DNA of 64,000 nucleotides from Bos javanicus (taxonomy: Eukaryota > Chordata > Mammalia > Artiodactyla > Bovidae), in the NCBI RefSeq assembly GCF_032452875.1, contig NC_083884.1, positions 19,795,501-19,859,500 of the forward strand, read 5' to 3'. Shown piece after piece: positions 21,791 to 32,181 of the stretch. The notes under the pieces were generated by a model. It was not told the DNA's origin and ran no database searches. It worked only from the letters and a program-made list of their open reading frames with translations. How positions within the stretch are numbered: the stretch's first letter is position 1; each line of letters opens with the position of its first letter. Position numbers and translations under genes: made by a program.

Positions 21791-22385
21791 ATTGAGTTGC
21801 CCTTTATTGGTTTGGCAGAGTCATCTTTATCTTGGGATACTGGGAAAGACTTTTATTCTTGGTTTGAAAATCCCACTGATTTACAGAACAAACCTTCAGC
21901 CTGATCTTTTTCCTTTTGTCAGTTACGTAAGTCGTGCTGTGTGAACTAACATCTTGTCACTTATTGTCCTAAAGCAAGAGCCAGACGGGTGAGAAACCAC
22001 CTACTGTCGAATATGAAACCGGTGCCAGAAGGCAACCGCTCCTTGCTGTTCAGCTGTGCCCTGAGTGATCAAACAAACCTGAGAGCAAACAGGAACTGCA
22101 GTAGCAGGAATCAAAGGGCCCTGCTAGCCTAGCAGAGTAGAAGGAAGTGAGGAGAGAGTTTCCTAAGGTGAGGTGACACCATGCAAATAAAGGCACCCTT
22201 CCTTTGTTTGTGTTCAGGACATTTGAGCACCATTTTAGAGGAGAAAACTTCACACTGATGCAATTTTTAGTCAGTGGATAGAGAAACAACAGAGGAGCGC
22301 TGTTAAAAAGATGTTTCCTGTTTGATGTTTGTGTTTATATACTTAAGTTTATACTTATTTTCTTAGTTTGTTCTAAAATATCTTT
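21791..22385. other. Unassigned sequence
   Basis: No repeat or gene is recognised. The 79-codon minus frame at 22050-22289 has no family features. Confidence 0.45.
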
Positions 22386-23432
22386 TAATTTTTTTTAAAA
22401 GTAAAAGCTTTATTAGGATGTAATTGACATAGAACATCATATTAGTTTTAAGTGTACAACATAACGATTTGATATATGCATACGTTGAGAAATGATCAGC
22501 AAAATATGTTTAATTAACGTTCATCACCTCACATAGTAACATTTTTTCCTCACAATGGGAACTTTAATGATCTATTCTCTTAGCAATTTGCAAATATAAA
22601 ATACAGTATAGTTAGCTGTAGTCACTCTGCTATATATTACATCCCCAGAACTTATTTATCTTGTAATTGGTAGTTTGTATCTTTTGACAACCTTTATCCG
22701 TTTCCCACCATCAACCTCAACCTCTGGCAACCAGAGTTCAGTTTTCTTTCGATTCCACATGTAAAGGAGATCATACTGTATTACATAGGACTGTCTTTCC
22801 TTGTCTGACTTGTTTAACTTAACATAATGCCCTCAAGGTCCATTCATATTGCCTCAAATGACAAGGTTTTGTTCTTTTTTATGGCTGAATCAGTGAACAC
22901 TTGTTTCCATATCTTGAAAGTGGTAGTTACTCAGTCTGTCTGACTGTGATCCTAAGGACTGTATAGCCCACCAGGCTCCTCTGTCCATGGAATTCTCCAG
23001 GCAAGAATACTGGAGTGGTTAGTCATTCCCTTCTCCAGGGGATCTTCCCTTCCTGGAAGGGGATCTTCCAGGGATTGAACCTGGGTCTCCTGCATTGCAG
23101 GCAGATTCTTTACTGTCTGAGCCACTGCTACCATGAAATAATGCTGCAAGGAACATGGGGATGCAGATAGCTGTTTGAAATGGTGGTTTCACTTCCTTCG
23201 AATGTATCTTCAAGGTGGGATTGCTGGGTGATGTATTAGTTCCATTTATAAGTTTTTGAGGAACTTATACTGTTTTACACCGTGGCTGTGCCAATTTACA
23301 TTCCCACCAACAACGCACAAGGATATTCTTTTCTTCACACCCTCGCCGCCAACACTCGTTGTCTCTTGACATTTTGATGACAGCCATTCTAAAAGGCATG
23401 AGGCAATCTCATTGTGGTTTTGATTTGTAGAT
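22386..23432 (-). mobile_element. L1 (older L1M class) split by a SINE
   Basis: Antisense L1 3' UTR and the end of ORF2. The left part includes 'TTAGGATGTAATTGACATAG', 'AGTTAGCTGTAGTCACTCTG' and 'TCCACATGTAAAGGAGATCA'. The right part includes 'AATAATGCTGCAAGGAACAT', 'ATTCCCACCAACAACGCACA' and 'ACATTTTGATGACAGCCATT'. The element is diverged and its frame is broken. Confidence 0.88.
22916..23128 (-). mobile_element. Bov-tA SINE nested in L1
   Basis: A minus-strand Bov-tA. It contains a short internal duplication, where GGGGATCTTCC occurs at 23038 and again at 23060 around TTCCTGGAA. The rest ('TCTCCTGCATTGCAGGCAGA', CTGTCTGAGCCACTGC) is typical. Confidence 0.92.
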
Positions 23433-24291
23433 TATCTTTTATAGATAGAACAAGGCAGAGTATTTTCAAGTACTCATTTTAATGATGGAGTTAATCAGAA
23501 ACAACTGTTTCAAAATCATTTAATTCCTTCAGAAAATTGTTTCCGCTGGTCAGATGGAAATCTTGATTTTGCAGCATATTAAGAGAAATGTCTTGGCATA
23601 ATTGATCTTCCACAAGTAATTTAATGACTAATAACTAAAAAATGACTACATGAACTCTTGTGACTGATCATTTTTATATGTAAAATACAATTCTGTAACA
23701 TACAATTGTATGTTTACAATTTTACAATTGTAAAATACAATTCTATCCTGGTTCCAAACCTTCAGAGTAACACTATAGTTTAGAATATATACAGATGAAT
23801 AGACTGAAAGGATAGTCTATTGCTTCTAGTGAATAGTGTTCCTATTATTTCCATCATTTAGACATTTACCCTGCCTCCTGACTTCTGGTTAATCATGTAT
23901 TTCCCACAGATTAACAATATCACCAATACTTAAGTGACAGGTATGAAAATACTGAAACCAGTTAAATTAGATTTGATGTCAGAATGGTTTGATGGTATAG
24001 GGGACAGGGTAGGCACTAAGGCGTAAAATATAGAGAACTCCTGGCTTCTTATTTTCAGCTCTTTTCTCTGTGGTCCCCAGCAAGTCTCATCCTCAGCTGC
24101 ATCTGTTAACATACACTTTGCTTCTGCCATCTCAACTTACTTGGGGTTTCAGGCCATGATCTTTCATGTCTGTGCATCAGACAATGTTAGGGAGGAATGT
24201 TTCTTTCCCACTCCTGGTATATTAATATCTATGAATGTGAAAGAAGAGCCACTAGAGTAACATTTCTGATCTCTCTCCATGCCCTCATATA
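23433..24291. other. Unassigned AT-rich sequence
   Basis: No known repeat. 23698-23713 is the perfect palindrome ACATACAATTGTATGT. The flanking GTAAAATACAATTCT is repeated 50 bp apart (near 23681 and 23731). Confidence 0.5.
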
Positions 24292-24396
24292 CTTCTCACT
24301 CCCGAGAAGGTAAAGTGTGACATATATCCCTAGAGGGTTTGGAAAGAGAAGCTGAGCGTGGTAGGCCAGCCCCTTCTCTCTCCTTTACTTTGGGAG
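24292..24396 (+). repeat. Source arm of a 105-bp inverted duplication
   Basis: This segment, in unique DNA left of the L1, recurs as its reverse complement at 25310-25414. No gap is needed and about 7 of 105 positions differ. Two differences are CpG in this copy and TpG/CpA in the other, which suggests that this is the older sequence. Confidence 0.9.
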
Positions 24397-24921
24397 TTGG
24401 CTTGTTCTCCATGTTGTTAGGGTCCCACATGGCCGGTGGCTGGAGAAGTAAGTCTGGCCAACTGACTAGCAGTGTCCACTTACCCACAGATGCACCCACG
24501 GTGCATCCTCCACTCTAGCTTTCTTTGGTAATATACCTTTTCTTCTGGGCTCCCATCTACTGTCCTCTTTGAATTATTTTCAACTGATTCTTTTTTAAAA
24601 AATTTATTTATTTTTTAAGTGAAGGATAATTGCTTTACAGAATTTTGTTGTTTTCTGTCAAACCTCAACATGAATCAGCCATAGGTGTACATATATCCCC
24701 TCCCTTTTGAACCTCCCTCCCATCTCCCTCCCCATCCCACCCCTCTAGGTTGATACAGAGCCCCTGTTTGAGTTTCCTAAGCCATACAGCAAATTCCCGT
24801 TGGCTATCTATTTTACATATGGTAATGTAAGTTTCCATGTTACTCTCCATACATCTCACCCTCTCCTCCCCTCTCCCCAAGTCTATAAGTCTAGTCTCTG
24901 TGTCTGTTTTCTCCACTGCTG

Positions 24922-25190
24922 CTGCTGCTAAGTCACGTCAGTCATGTCCGACTCTGTGCGACCCCATAGACGGCAGCCCACCAGGCTCTGCCGTCCCTGG
25001 GATTCTCCAGGCAAGAACACTGGAGTGGGTTGCCATTTCCTTCTCCAATGCATGAAAGTGAAAAGTGAAAGTGAAGTCGCTCAGTCCTGTCCGACTCTTC
25101 ACGACCCCATGGACTGTAGCCCACCAGGCTCTTCTGTCCATGGGATTTTCAAGGCAAGAGTACTGGAGTGGGGTGCCATTGCCTTCTCCA
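24922..25190 (-). mobile_element. BOV-A2 SINE nested in L1
   Basis: A complete dimeric BOV-A2 with a perfect 16-bp target-site duplication, GTTTTCTCCACTGCTG, at 24906-24921 and 25191-25206. The GCT triplets of its tail merge with the duplicated target. It is close to consensus, hence young. Confidence 0.97.
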
Positions 25191-25309
25191 GTTTTCTCCA
25201 CTGCTGCCCTGTAAATAAATTCTTCACTACCATTTTTTTAGATTCTGTATGTATGTGTTAGGAGACAATATTTATTTCTCTTTCTGACTTTATTTCTCTT
25301 TCTTTATTT

Positions 25310-25414
25310 CTCCCAAAGAAAAGGAGAGAGAAGGGGCTGGGCTACCATGCTCAGCTTCTCTTTCCAAACCCTCTAGGGATGTAAGTCACACTTTACTTTC
25401 TCAGGAGTGAGAAG
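25310..25414 (-). repeat. Inverted copy of 24292-24396 inside L1
   Basis: It interrupts the L1 between '...TTTATTTCTCTTTCTGACTT' and 'GATTTATCCACCTGATTAGA', replacing the roughly 30 bp of L1 expected there. It has no poly(A), terminal repeats or target-site duplication, so it does not look like a transposon. A template switch that copied the opposite strand of nearby DNA fits best. Confidence 0.85.
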
Positions 25415-26401
25415 GTAAATAGGTGTAATAGATTTTAGATTTATCCACCTGATTAGAACTGACTCAGATGTGTTCCTTTTTATGGCTAAATAATATTCCA
25501 TTGTGTATATGTACCACCACTTCTTTATCCATTCATCTGTTGATAGACTTACAGCTATTGTAAACAGTGCTGCAATGAACAATGGGATGTGTGTGTCTTT
25601 CAGTTTGGTTTCCTCAGGGTATATGCCTAGGTGTTGGATTGCTGGGTCATATGGTGGTTTTATTTCTAGTTTTTAAAGGAACCTCCATACCATCTTCCAT
25701 AGTGGTAGTATCAATTTACATTCTCACCAACAGTGCAAGAGTGTTCCCTTTTCTCCACACCCTCTCCAGCATTTATTGTTTGTAGACTTTTTGATGATGG
25801 CCATTCTGACTGGTGTGAGGTGATATCGCATTTTGATAGTTTTGATTTGCATTTCTCTAATAATGAGAAATGTTGACCATCTTTTCATGTGTTTGTTAGC
25901 CATCTGTATGTCTTTGGAGAAATGTCTGTTTAGGTCATTTTCCTAGTTGTTGATTGGGCTGTTTGGTTTTCTGGCATTGAGTTGTATGAGCTGCTTGTAT
26001 ATTTTGGAAATTAATCCTTTGTCAGTTGTTTCATTTGCTATTATTTTCTCCCGTTCTGAGGGTTGTCTTTTCACCTCTTCATCTTATAGTTTCCTTTGCT
26101 GGGCAAAAGCACAGGTCCTAATCAGGTCCTACTTGTTTACTTTCGTTCTCATTTCCCTCAGTCTAGGAGGTGAGTCATAGAGGACCTTACTTTGATTTAT
26201 GTCATCGAGTGTTCTGCCTATGTTTTCCTCTAAGAATTTTATGGTTTCTGGTCTTACATTTAGGTCTTTAATCCATGTTGAGTGTATCTTTGTGTATGGG
26301 GTGAGGAAGTGTTCTAATTTCATTCTGGACATGTAACTGTCCAGTTTTCCCAGCACCGTTTATTGAAGAGGCCATCTTCGCCCCATTTATATTCTTTAAT
26401 A

Positions 26402-26608
26402 CATTTTTTTTCTATTGAAGTATAGTTGATTTACAATGTTGTATTAGTTTCAGGTGTACAGCGCAGTGATTCAATTTTTTATATCCATTCTTTTTCAGAT
26501 TCTTTTTCTCCATAGGTTATTATAGAATTCTGACTAGAGTTCCTTGTGCTAAACAGTAGGTCCTTGTTGGTTATCTGTTTATATATAGTAGTTTGTATTT
26601 GTGAATCC
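26402..26608 (-). mobile_element. L1 3' end fragment
   Basis: A second antisense L1 terminus directly behind the first L1: 'TATTGAAGTATAGTTGATTT', 'TTTCAGGTGTACAGCGCAGT' and 'AAACAGTAGGTCCTTGTTGG'. It is a separate insertion, because it restarts at the 3' terminus. Confidence 0.88.
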
Positions 26609-26679
26609 TTGTTTTGGGTTAAGGGGTCCTATGAACCCTTTGGGTTTATGGGCCCATATGAACTGTAAACAATGTATTG

Positions 26680-26945
26680 TCTCCTTCCCCTGCTATGTTC
26701 TTTCCCTTCTCTTTATCTTCATAAAACTCAGCTCACGAATCACCCACTCTTGGTTTCCCTCCTCCTTGTTCTGTGCATCTGTAGAATCACATGTATTCTT
26801 CTCTGTCACTTATTTCCTTGTCTGTTTCCTCCACCAGACTGGAAACTCCTTGAGGGCAGAACTGGTTTATTGTTTTCCTAGCTCCCATCAGAGAAATTGA
26901 CATATAGTAGCTACTTAATAAAGGTACACAGAATAAAGTGAATGA
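26680..26945 (+). mobile_element. L2 LINE 3' end
   Basis: A sense L2 terminus: 'GACTGGAAACTCCTTGAGGG', then 'CAGAACTGG', 'TTGACATATAGTAGCTACTT' and 'AATAAAG'. Confidence 0.78.
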
Positions 26946-27176
26946 GTTATGAAAAGATCAAGGCAATTTTAATTCACCAATGCTGAATAATAGGAGTTAA
27001 ATCCTATGGTCATAAAAAAAAAAATTTATGAACACATCTTCTTCAGAAACTGTTTTCCATTTTTGTTACCTTCCACCACTTCATATGAGCCATAATTATA
27101 AAGATACACCTCCAGAAGTTTTGTCCTGAAAATTATTCAACCTCCAACTCCAAATACCCTAGCACTGTTTAAGTGC

Positions 27177-27239
27177 TATATCTAATTACATTAGATATCT
27201 ATCTAATTACATTAGATATCTATCTAATTACATTAGATA
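27177..27239. repeat. 21-bp palindromic minisatellite, three units
   Basis: The units are 27177-27197, 27198-27218 and 27219-27239. Units 2 and 3 are identical (TCTATCTAATTACATTAGATA) and unit 1 differs at two leading bases. Each unit contains the inverted repeat TATCTAAT-TAC-ATTAGATA, so any unit can fold on itself. Confidence 0.95.
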
Positions 27240-27475
27240 TTTGAGGCCAAGCAGAGGAACAATAGGGTGAAAAACAGAAAATCTGGTGTATAGTTTATGA
27301 GCATGCCTGGAAATTGGTCCTGAGGCTTCTGCAACAAAGTGATTCCTTTGAAATTAATGATTTTGAGGTGATGGACAGAGTAGCAACCAGTGATTGACGC
27401 AGAGCAGACTTCACTCCTGCTTCCTATGGACACAGGTACTTTCTGTTTATCATTTGCTTTAGTCCCACCTTGCAG
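27240..27475. other. Unassigned sequence
   Basis: No repeat or gene is recognised. Confidence 0.5.
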
Positions 27476-27485
27476 GTGGTTGACA

Positions 27486-27695
27486 GGGCTTCCCTGGTGA
27501 CTCAGTGGTAAAGAATCCACTTGCTAATGCAGACGATGTGGGTTTGATCCCTGGGTCAGGAAGGTCCTCGGGAGAAGGAAACGGCAACTCACTCCAGTAT
27601 TCTTGCCTGAAAAATTCCATGGACAGTGGAGCCTGGTAGGCTGCAGTCCATAGAGTCACAAAGAGTCAGACACAACTGAGCACAGATGCACACGT
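27486..27695 (+). mobile_element. Bov-tA SINE
   Basis: A sense copy with flanking duplication GTGGTTGACA at 27476-27485 and 27696-27705. The head is AGGGCTTCCCTGGTGACTCA and the tail CACAACTGAGCACAGATGCA. Confidence 0.95.
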
Positions 27696-27719
27696 GTGGT
27701 TGACACCCACTTGCTGTCT

Positions 27720-27880
27720 GGTTTTGCATCTTTTCATGCATTCTTGATCTCTCCTCTGCGTGGTTATAAGTCCCTCTGGAGCAGGGTGACGACAGTGATA
27801 CCCCCCTTTGTAACGTTATAAGTCTATTAACAGAGAGCCTTGCACATAGTGGATGCTCACAGATAGTTTGGTGATAATCT
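27720..27880 (+). mobile_element. Possible L2 3' end
   Basis: 'GCCTTGCACATAGTGGATGC' is typical of the L2 terminus. The upstream part, with 'AGTCCCTCTGGAGCAGGGTG', is weaker. Confidence 0.45.
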
Positions 27881-29430
27881 TTTGTAACACTGACTGCAAA
27901 AGTGACTTTCAATGTGTGAAAAATGAAAATAGCTACAAATCCCTCTGTTGAATCTCTGAAAAAGCAATGGGAATCATCGAGAATTTGATTCTCTCATTTG
28001 TGTCTCTTTTAATTTCCCCTGTATGTCTAAACAGGACTGATTTTTTTTCTTCTGGTTTATTTAAGTCAAGGGTTACTTCTTCTAAAGACAAAAGGATGAA
28101 AATCCTGCAATGTTTTCGGGGCTCCTGTTTCAATATCAGTAAATAATGTGTCACTGCTGAGTTCTGGGAGAAAATAAATGCTTCAGCTTCAAAAATTGTC
28201 TGTTAAAGAGAGAGACAGGTGTGTCGTGTTTACAAGGGATGTGACATTATAAACTCAGCTGAAACAACCCATCCAGATGTGCAGTGATCTGTAGCTATGA
28301 ACTCAGAGAACCCTGTCACAGGTTTTATGGGTCATTTTTGTTTGTGAGTGTTTAGACACCTTCTCTGCCAACTGGAATGGAGCCAGTATCAGTAACAACA
28401 CACAGATGAAAAATCATGATCTAATCAACTCCCATCAAACCAGTCAGTGGTAAAACAGTGCTTCCCAGAAACACTTATTACAGATAACATTTTGGTTGTT
28501 AAATTTATGAAGTGTAAAGTTATATAACTTCTTTCTTGAAAAAGTCAAGACTGCATTTTCATACACACATCCACCCACAGTTCGGCAATGGAAGCACTAA
28601 TAAGATCAGTGACAAAAATAAATTACATAAATTGTATTTAGCAATTTTTCAACATTCACTGAGAAATCCATGCAGGGGGCATAGCCTTGCCGATTATGAA
28701 AAATACTATCCTGAATAATTAGCAGAGTGTGTTGACAAAAATGTCAGTGTGAGTGGAGGTGGTGTGGTTTATCTACTGGCATATGAGATATAACTTTGTG
28801 AACCCACAGTTTTGCTAATTTCACATATTTTCATTTTGCAGCCTTACTATAAATTCTTGATATAAATTTGGTAAAGGTAATACTTATTTTAGAAGAAACT
28901 CCCTCTGTTCTGTATCATCAGGCAAATGTTGCTGCACTGGTTATTTGAGTTGTGGAGAAACTACTCTCTTTGCTCTGTGGTCCAGATATTAGGTGTCCCT
29001 TCAACAATAAAGAAATGCCCACACTAACTTCAGTTTTCTATGTAAGGAGCCTTGGGTCCACACAGATCAGGATACAATTGAGGTTCTTAGATCCTTTCTG
29101 TTGTCAGCTTCCCTCGATTCAAGGTTCAAGGTGTAGGCACACTCCTCCACTTACGTACACCTGACCTTATGTGGTGAATCTTTTGATCATTAGCTGCTTC
29201 ACTAACCTGCAACTACTTAGACTTCTTTGGATACATACATAGTAGAAACTATGAGGAGGAAGTGTGGTGGGATGTTGAATACTCCTTCAGAGCCCTATTC
29301 TTTTTATTTCAATATGTTAACTTTTAACTTATGACTTAATACGTTTCTGAAGCAAAAAGATACACAATATTAATGACTGCCAATCATTCTTCTGAAAATA
29401 CCCTTTTCAAGAGTCACAAGTCACCATCTA
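27881..29430. other. Unassigned sequence
   Basis: About 1.5 kb without a repeat I can name. Short frames (27933-28154 minus, 28536-28718 plus, 28952-29164 plus) have no family features. Confidence 0.45.
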
Positions 29431-29439
29431 ACAAATCCA

Positions 29440-30300
29440 AAGACACTTCCTCAATGCAAAGTCTCCTTTTATTTTTCCAGAAGATTTTTGGTCCTGATGG
29501 TTGACCTATTCTGGCTTCTCATGCCTTCCTTGAGCATCTCTGTTGTTTTTCTCTCTCCTTTACTCGTTTCTCTTCTTTCCTTTATTTAAATGTGGGAGTC
29601 TCCCAAGTTGTATCCTTATTCTTTTCTTTCCATGAATTCACTTGGTGATCTCATCCTTCCTCATGGTTCCAATTATGATTGATGTGCACATAGCTTTCAA
29701 ATATGTATGCTCCCTCCTAAGTTACTAGGGCACACTGCCATGGTCCATATGGTTTTCATATGTTTTATCATTCATTCCACATGTGAAAAACAGCACTAAG
29801 CATCTTTACCTACTAATTGTCTTCTCAGTCTCTTTCCCTGTCCTTGGCTTCCCTGGTGGCTCAGAGGGTAAAGCCTCTGCCTGCAATGCGGGAGACCTGG
29901 GTTCGATCCCTGGGTCGGGAAGATCCCCTGGAGAAGGAAAAGGCAACCCACTCCAGTATTCTTGCCTGGAAAATCCCATGGACAGAGAAGACTGGTTTGC
30001 CATAGTCCATGGGGTCACAAAGAGTCGGACACGACTGAGCGACTTCACTTTCACTTTTCACTTTTCATTATCATAGTTTAGTATCATTATCACTTTTTCA
30101 TTATCATAGTTATGTAGGATCTAAAGGTTCAACTTTGTCTTGACTCCTCCCATACCCCAACATCAAATTCTTTCATTTCCTTCTCTTTGACATGCTATGT
30201 ATCTCTTCTCTCTCATTGCCAACTCAGTTCATGTTTTGATGATCTCTTCTCAGAAAGTTAACATAACCTTTTAAGAGGCGTCTGATCCTCTTTTTGGACC
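29440..30300 (+). mobile_element. L2 LINE interior, split by a SINE
   Basis: Diverged sense L2. The left part has 'TTTAAATGTGGGAGTCTCCC' and 'CACTTGGTGATCTCATCCTT'. The right part (30110-30300) has 'TTGACTCCTCCCATACCCCA'. Together they follow the L2 ORF2 region order. The SINE at 29846-30068 lies between them. No open frame survives. Confidence 0.6.
29846..30068 (+). mobile_element. Bov-tA SINE
   Basis: A low-divergence sense copy with an intact tRNA-like B box (GGTTCGATCCCTGG) and a tail ending GAGCGACTTCACTTTCACTT. Behind the tail, an imperfect repeat of 'TTCATTATCATAGTT' (30065-30110) suggests local expansion. Open frames on both strands derive from the SINE. Confidence 0.95.
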
Positions 30301-30551
30301 TTCGTTCATCTTACAAAATGAGTTAGGTGTACTTTGTAAAAATTTAAGTATATTTTCTATAACTTTACTATTCTAAAAGTCATCTCTTTCACTCAGTAAA
30401 TATTTATTGAGTTTGCACTATATGTTTTGGACTCATAAATCCTGGAGTAAAAGTGTGAGACATGTTTCTCATCCTTAAAAAACTTCCTAAATAAGTCACC
30501 AATAATTATAACCTAGTGACTTGTATAGACGTATTTTATTATCTCTAGATT

Positions 30552-30761
30552 TGTTGTTGTTTAGTCCAAGTCATGTCCAACTCTTTTGTGACCCAATGGT
30601 CTGTAGCCTGCCAGGCTCCTCTGTCCATGGGATTTTCCAGGCAAGAATACTGGAGTGGGTTGCCAATTCATTCTCCAGGGGATCTCCATGACCCAGGGAT
30701 CAAACCTGCATCTGCTGCATTGAAAGGTGGATTCTTTACCACTGAGCCACTAGGGAAGCCC
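30552..30761 (-). mobile_element. Bov-tA SINE
   Basis: A minus-strand copy with flanking duplication ATCTCTAGATT at 30541-30551 and 30762-30772. The tail side has a TTG-rich run. The head is ACTGAGCCACTAGGGAAGCC. Confidence 0.95.
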
Positions 30762-30814
30762 ATCTCTAGATTAGCTACTTAGAATTTCTTTCCTCTTTTC
30801 TCTTACTATACAAT

Positions 30815-31100
30815 TCCTTGCCCTCTTCAAAACCCAGGTAAAATAGCATCTCCATCATCTTCTCAATTAATCACATTTCCTTCATTTGAAGTTCCATGTA
30901 ATTTATTCTGAGTCATTTATTTGGAAATTTATCATCTGGTGTCTTGTCATCTCTTCTATTGCTAATTTTAACTATAATTTAATGTTTAATATTTTATCTT
31001 GTATTCTCGTTTTATGTTGTCCATGTTCTGAGATTAATAATAAAGTGTTAAACTTGATAGCTCCCCCAGGCCCTTACAGTATATTGATATTAGGTATTCA
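30815..31100 (+). mobile_element. L2/CR1-like fragment
   Basis: 'TGCCCTCTTCAAAACCCAGG' followed by 'CATCTCCATCATCTTC' resembles the L2/CR1 block 'TTCAAGACCCAGCTCAAATG'. The rest is AT-rich and degenerate. Confidence 0.45.
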
Positions 31101-31605
31101 AACGCAAACATAACAAATGATAAATGCTATTAAGTACATTTTACTGGTCAAATAAATTAATACCTTTTTCCTACCCATACTTAAACCTGACACTGACATT
31201 AGTTTGCAGTGTTTTTATACAACCACATTTTTACACAATCAAATTTATTTCTTATATAGGTGTTCTCAACCTTCTAGTCCATTCAAAGCTTGTCCTTGCG
31301 ATTTCTAAATCTCATCTACTTTTAACAGTTTCTGTAAGAATTATTGTTAGAAATGAAATCCAATGTAGTCTCCTGAGAGGTGGAAGATGCCCTTGAAAAC
31401 AGTTTTACCACAATACATTTCTAACTAAGGAGATTTGTTTGTCAGTTTGGTCTCAAGGCAAAACTTGAGTGTTAATGTAATGAAATAAAATATAATGTAG
31501 GTGATACAGGAGCTACAAATTCCATAAGATAATATTCTATACTTATTAATAATGAACTCATTCAAGATTTTAATATTATCAAGTGGTTTGAAAACTTGAA
31601 ATTGC
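31101..31605. other. Unassigned AT-rich sequence
   Basis: No repeat or gene is recognised. Confidence 0.5.
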
Positions 31606-31609
31606 ATTG

Positions 31610-32130
31610 TTGATTATAGTTTTCTCTGTAACCAAAGACCACAAATGTAGTGGTAGAATAAAAAGAATACAAAAGAATACACACTTATGTGTTGTTAAAG
31701 TTCTGTAGGTCAAAAGGCCATTGTGAATCTCACTTGGCTAAGTCAAGGCATCTTAGGGTTGGGTTCCTTCCTGGAGGCATGAGAGGAGAATCCGTTTTCT
31801 TGCCTTTTCCAGCTTCTGGAGACCACTAGCATTTCTTGGCTCCTTCCACCACCTTCAGAGGCAGCAATGGCAGGGGAACTGAGCTTTCATACTGCCATCC
31901 CTCTGATTCTCTCTCCCGTACTCACACTTCCCCTTGACTATAGCCAAGAAAGACCCTTTAGCTACATACGTGATTAGATTGAATCAACTTGAATAACCCA
32001 GAATAGTTTCCCCATCTCAAGGTTTTTAACTCAAGTCTCATCTCCGATGTCTCTCTTCCTATGTAAAGTAGCATATTCACAGGGTCTACAGATGAGGAAT
32101 GGATTTTTTGGTGGCCATTATTTTGCCTTC
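31610..32130 (-). mobile_element. MLT1-type LTR (MaLR)
   Basis: The antisense MLT1 order is: a 'GTAACCAAAGACCACAAATG' end, 'AAAGTTCTGTAGGTCAAAAG', 'TTTTCCAGCTTCTGGAGACC', and then 'CATATTCACAGGGTCTACAG'. This is an old ERVL-MaLR LTR with no internal region here. Confidence 0.65.
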
Positions 32131-32181
32131 TATGGATAATTTTATGCATCTCTAAAATTAAGTATTTTCAATGGAATGTTC

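Larger units (their letters stand above)
24592..26399 (-). mobile_element. Ruminant L1 (5'-truncated, twice interrupted)
   Basis: An antisense L1 of about 1.8 kb, including insertions. It has the 3' UTR ('GGATAATTGCTTTACAGAAT', 'CAACATGAATCAGCCATAGG'), then a BOV-A2 (24922-25190), then an alien inverted segment (about 25285-25420), then the ORF2 end. The minus frame 26356-26129 matches the carboxy end of L1 ORF2p: FLTPYTKI, WIKDLNVRP, FLEENIG. It stops at 'GCCATCTTCGCCCCATTTAT'. It cannot be autonomous. Confidence 0.93.

Noticed and set aside
26129..26356. 75-codon minus-strand frame as a gene
   Set aside because: It is the carboxy end of L1 ORF2p.
29870..29920. tRNA gene, from the intact B-box GGTTCGATCCCTGG
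   Set aside because: It is the tRNA-derived head of a Bov-tA SINE and has no full cloverleaf.
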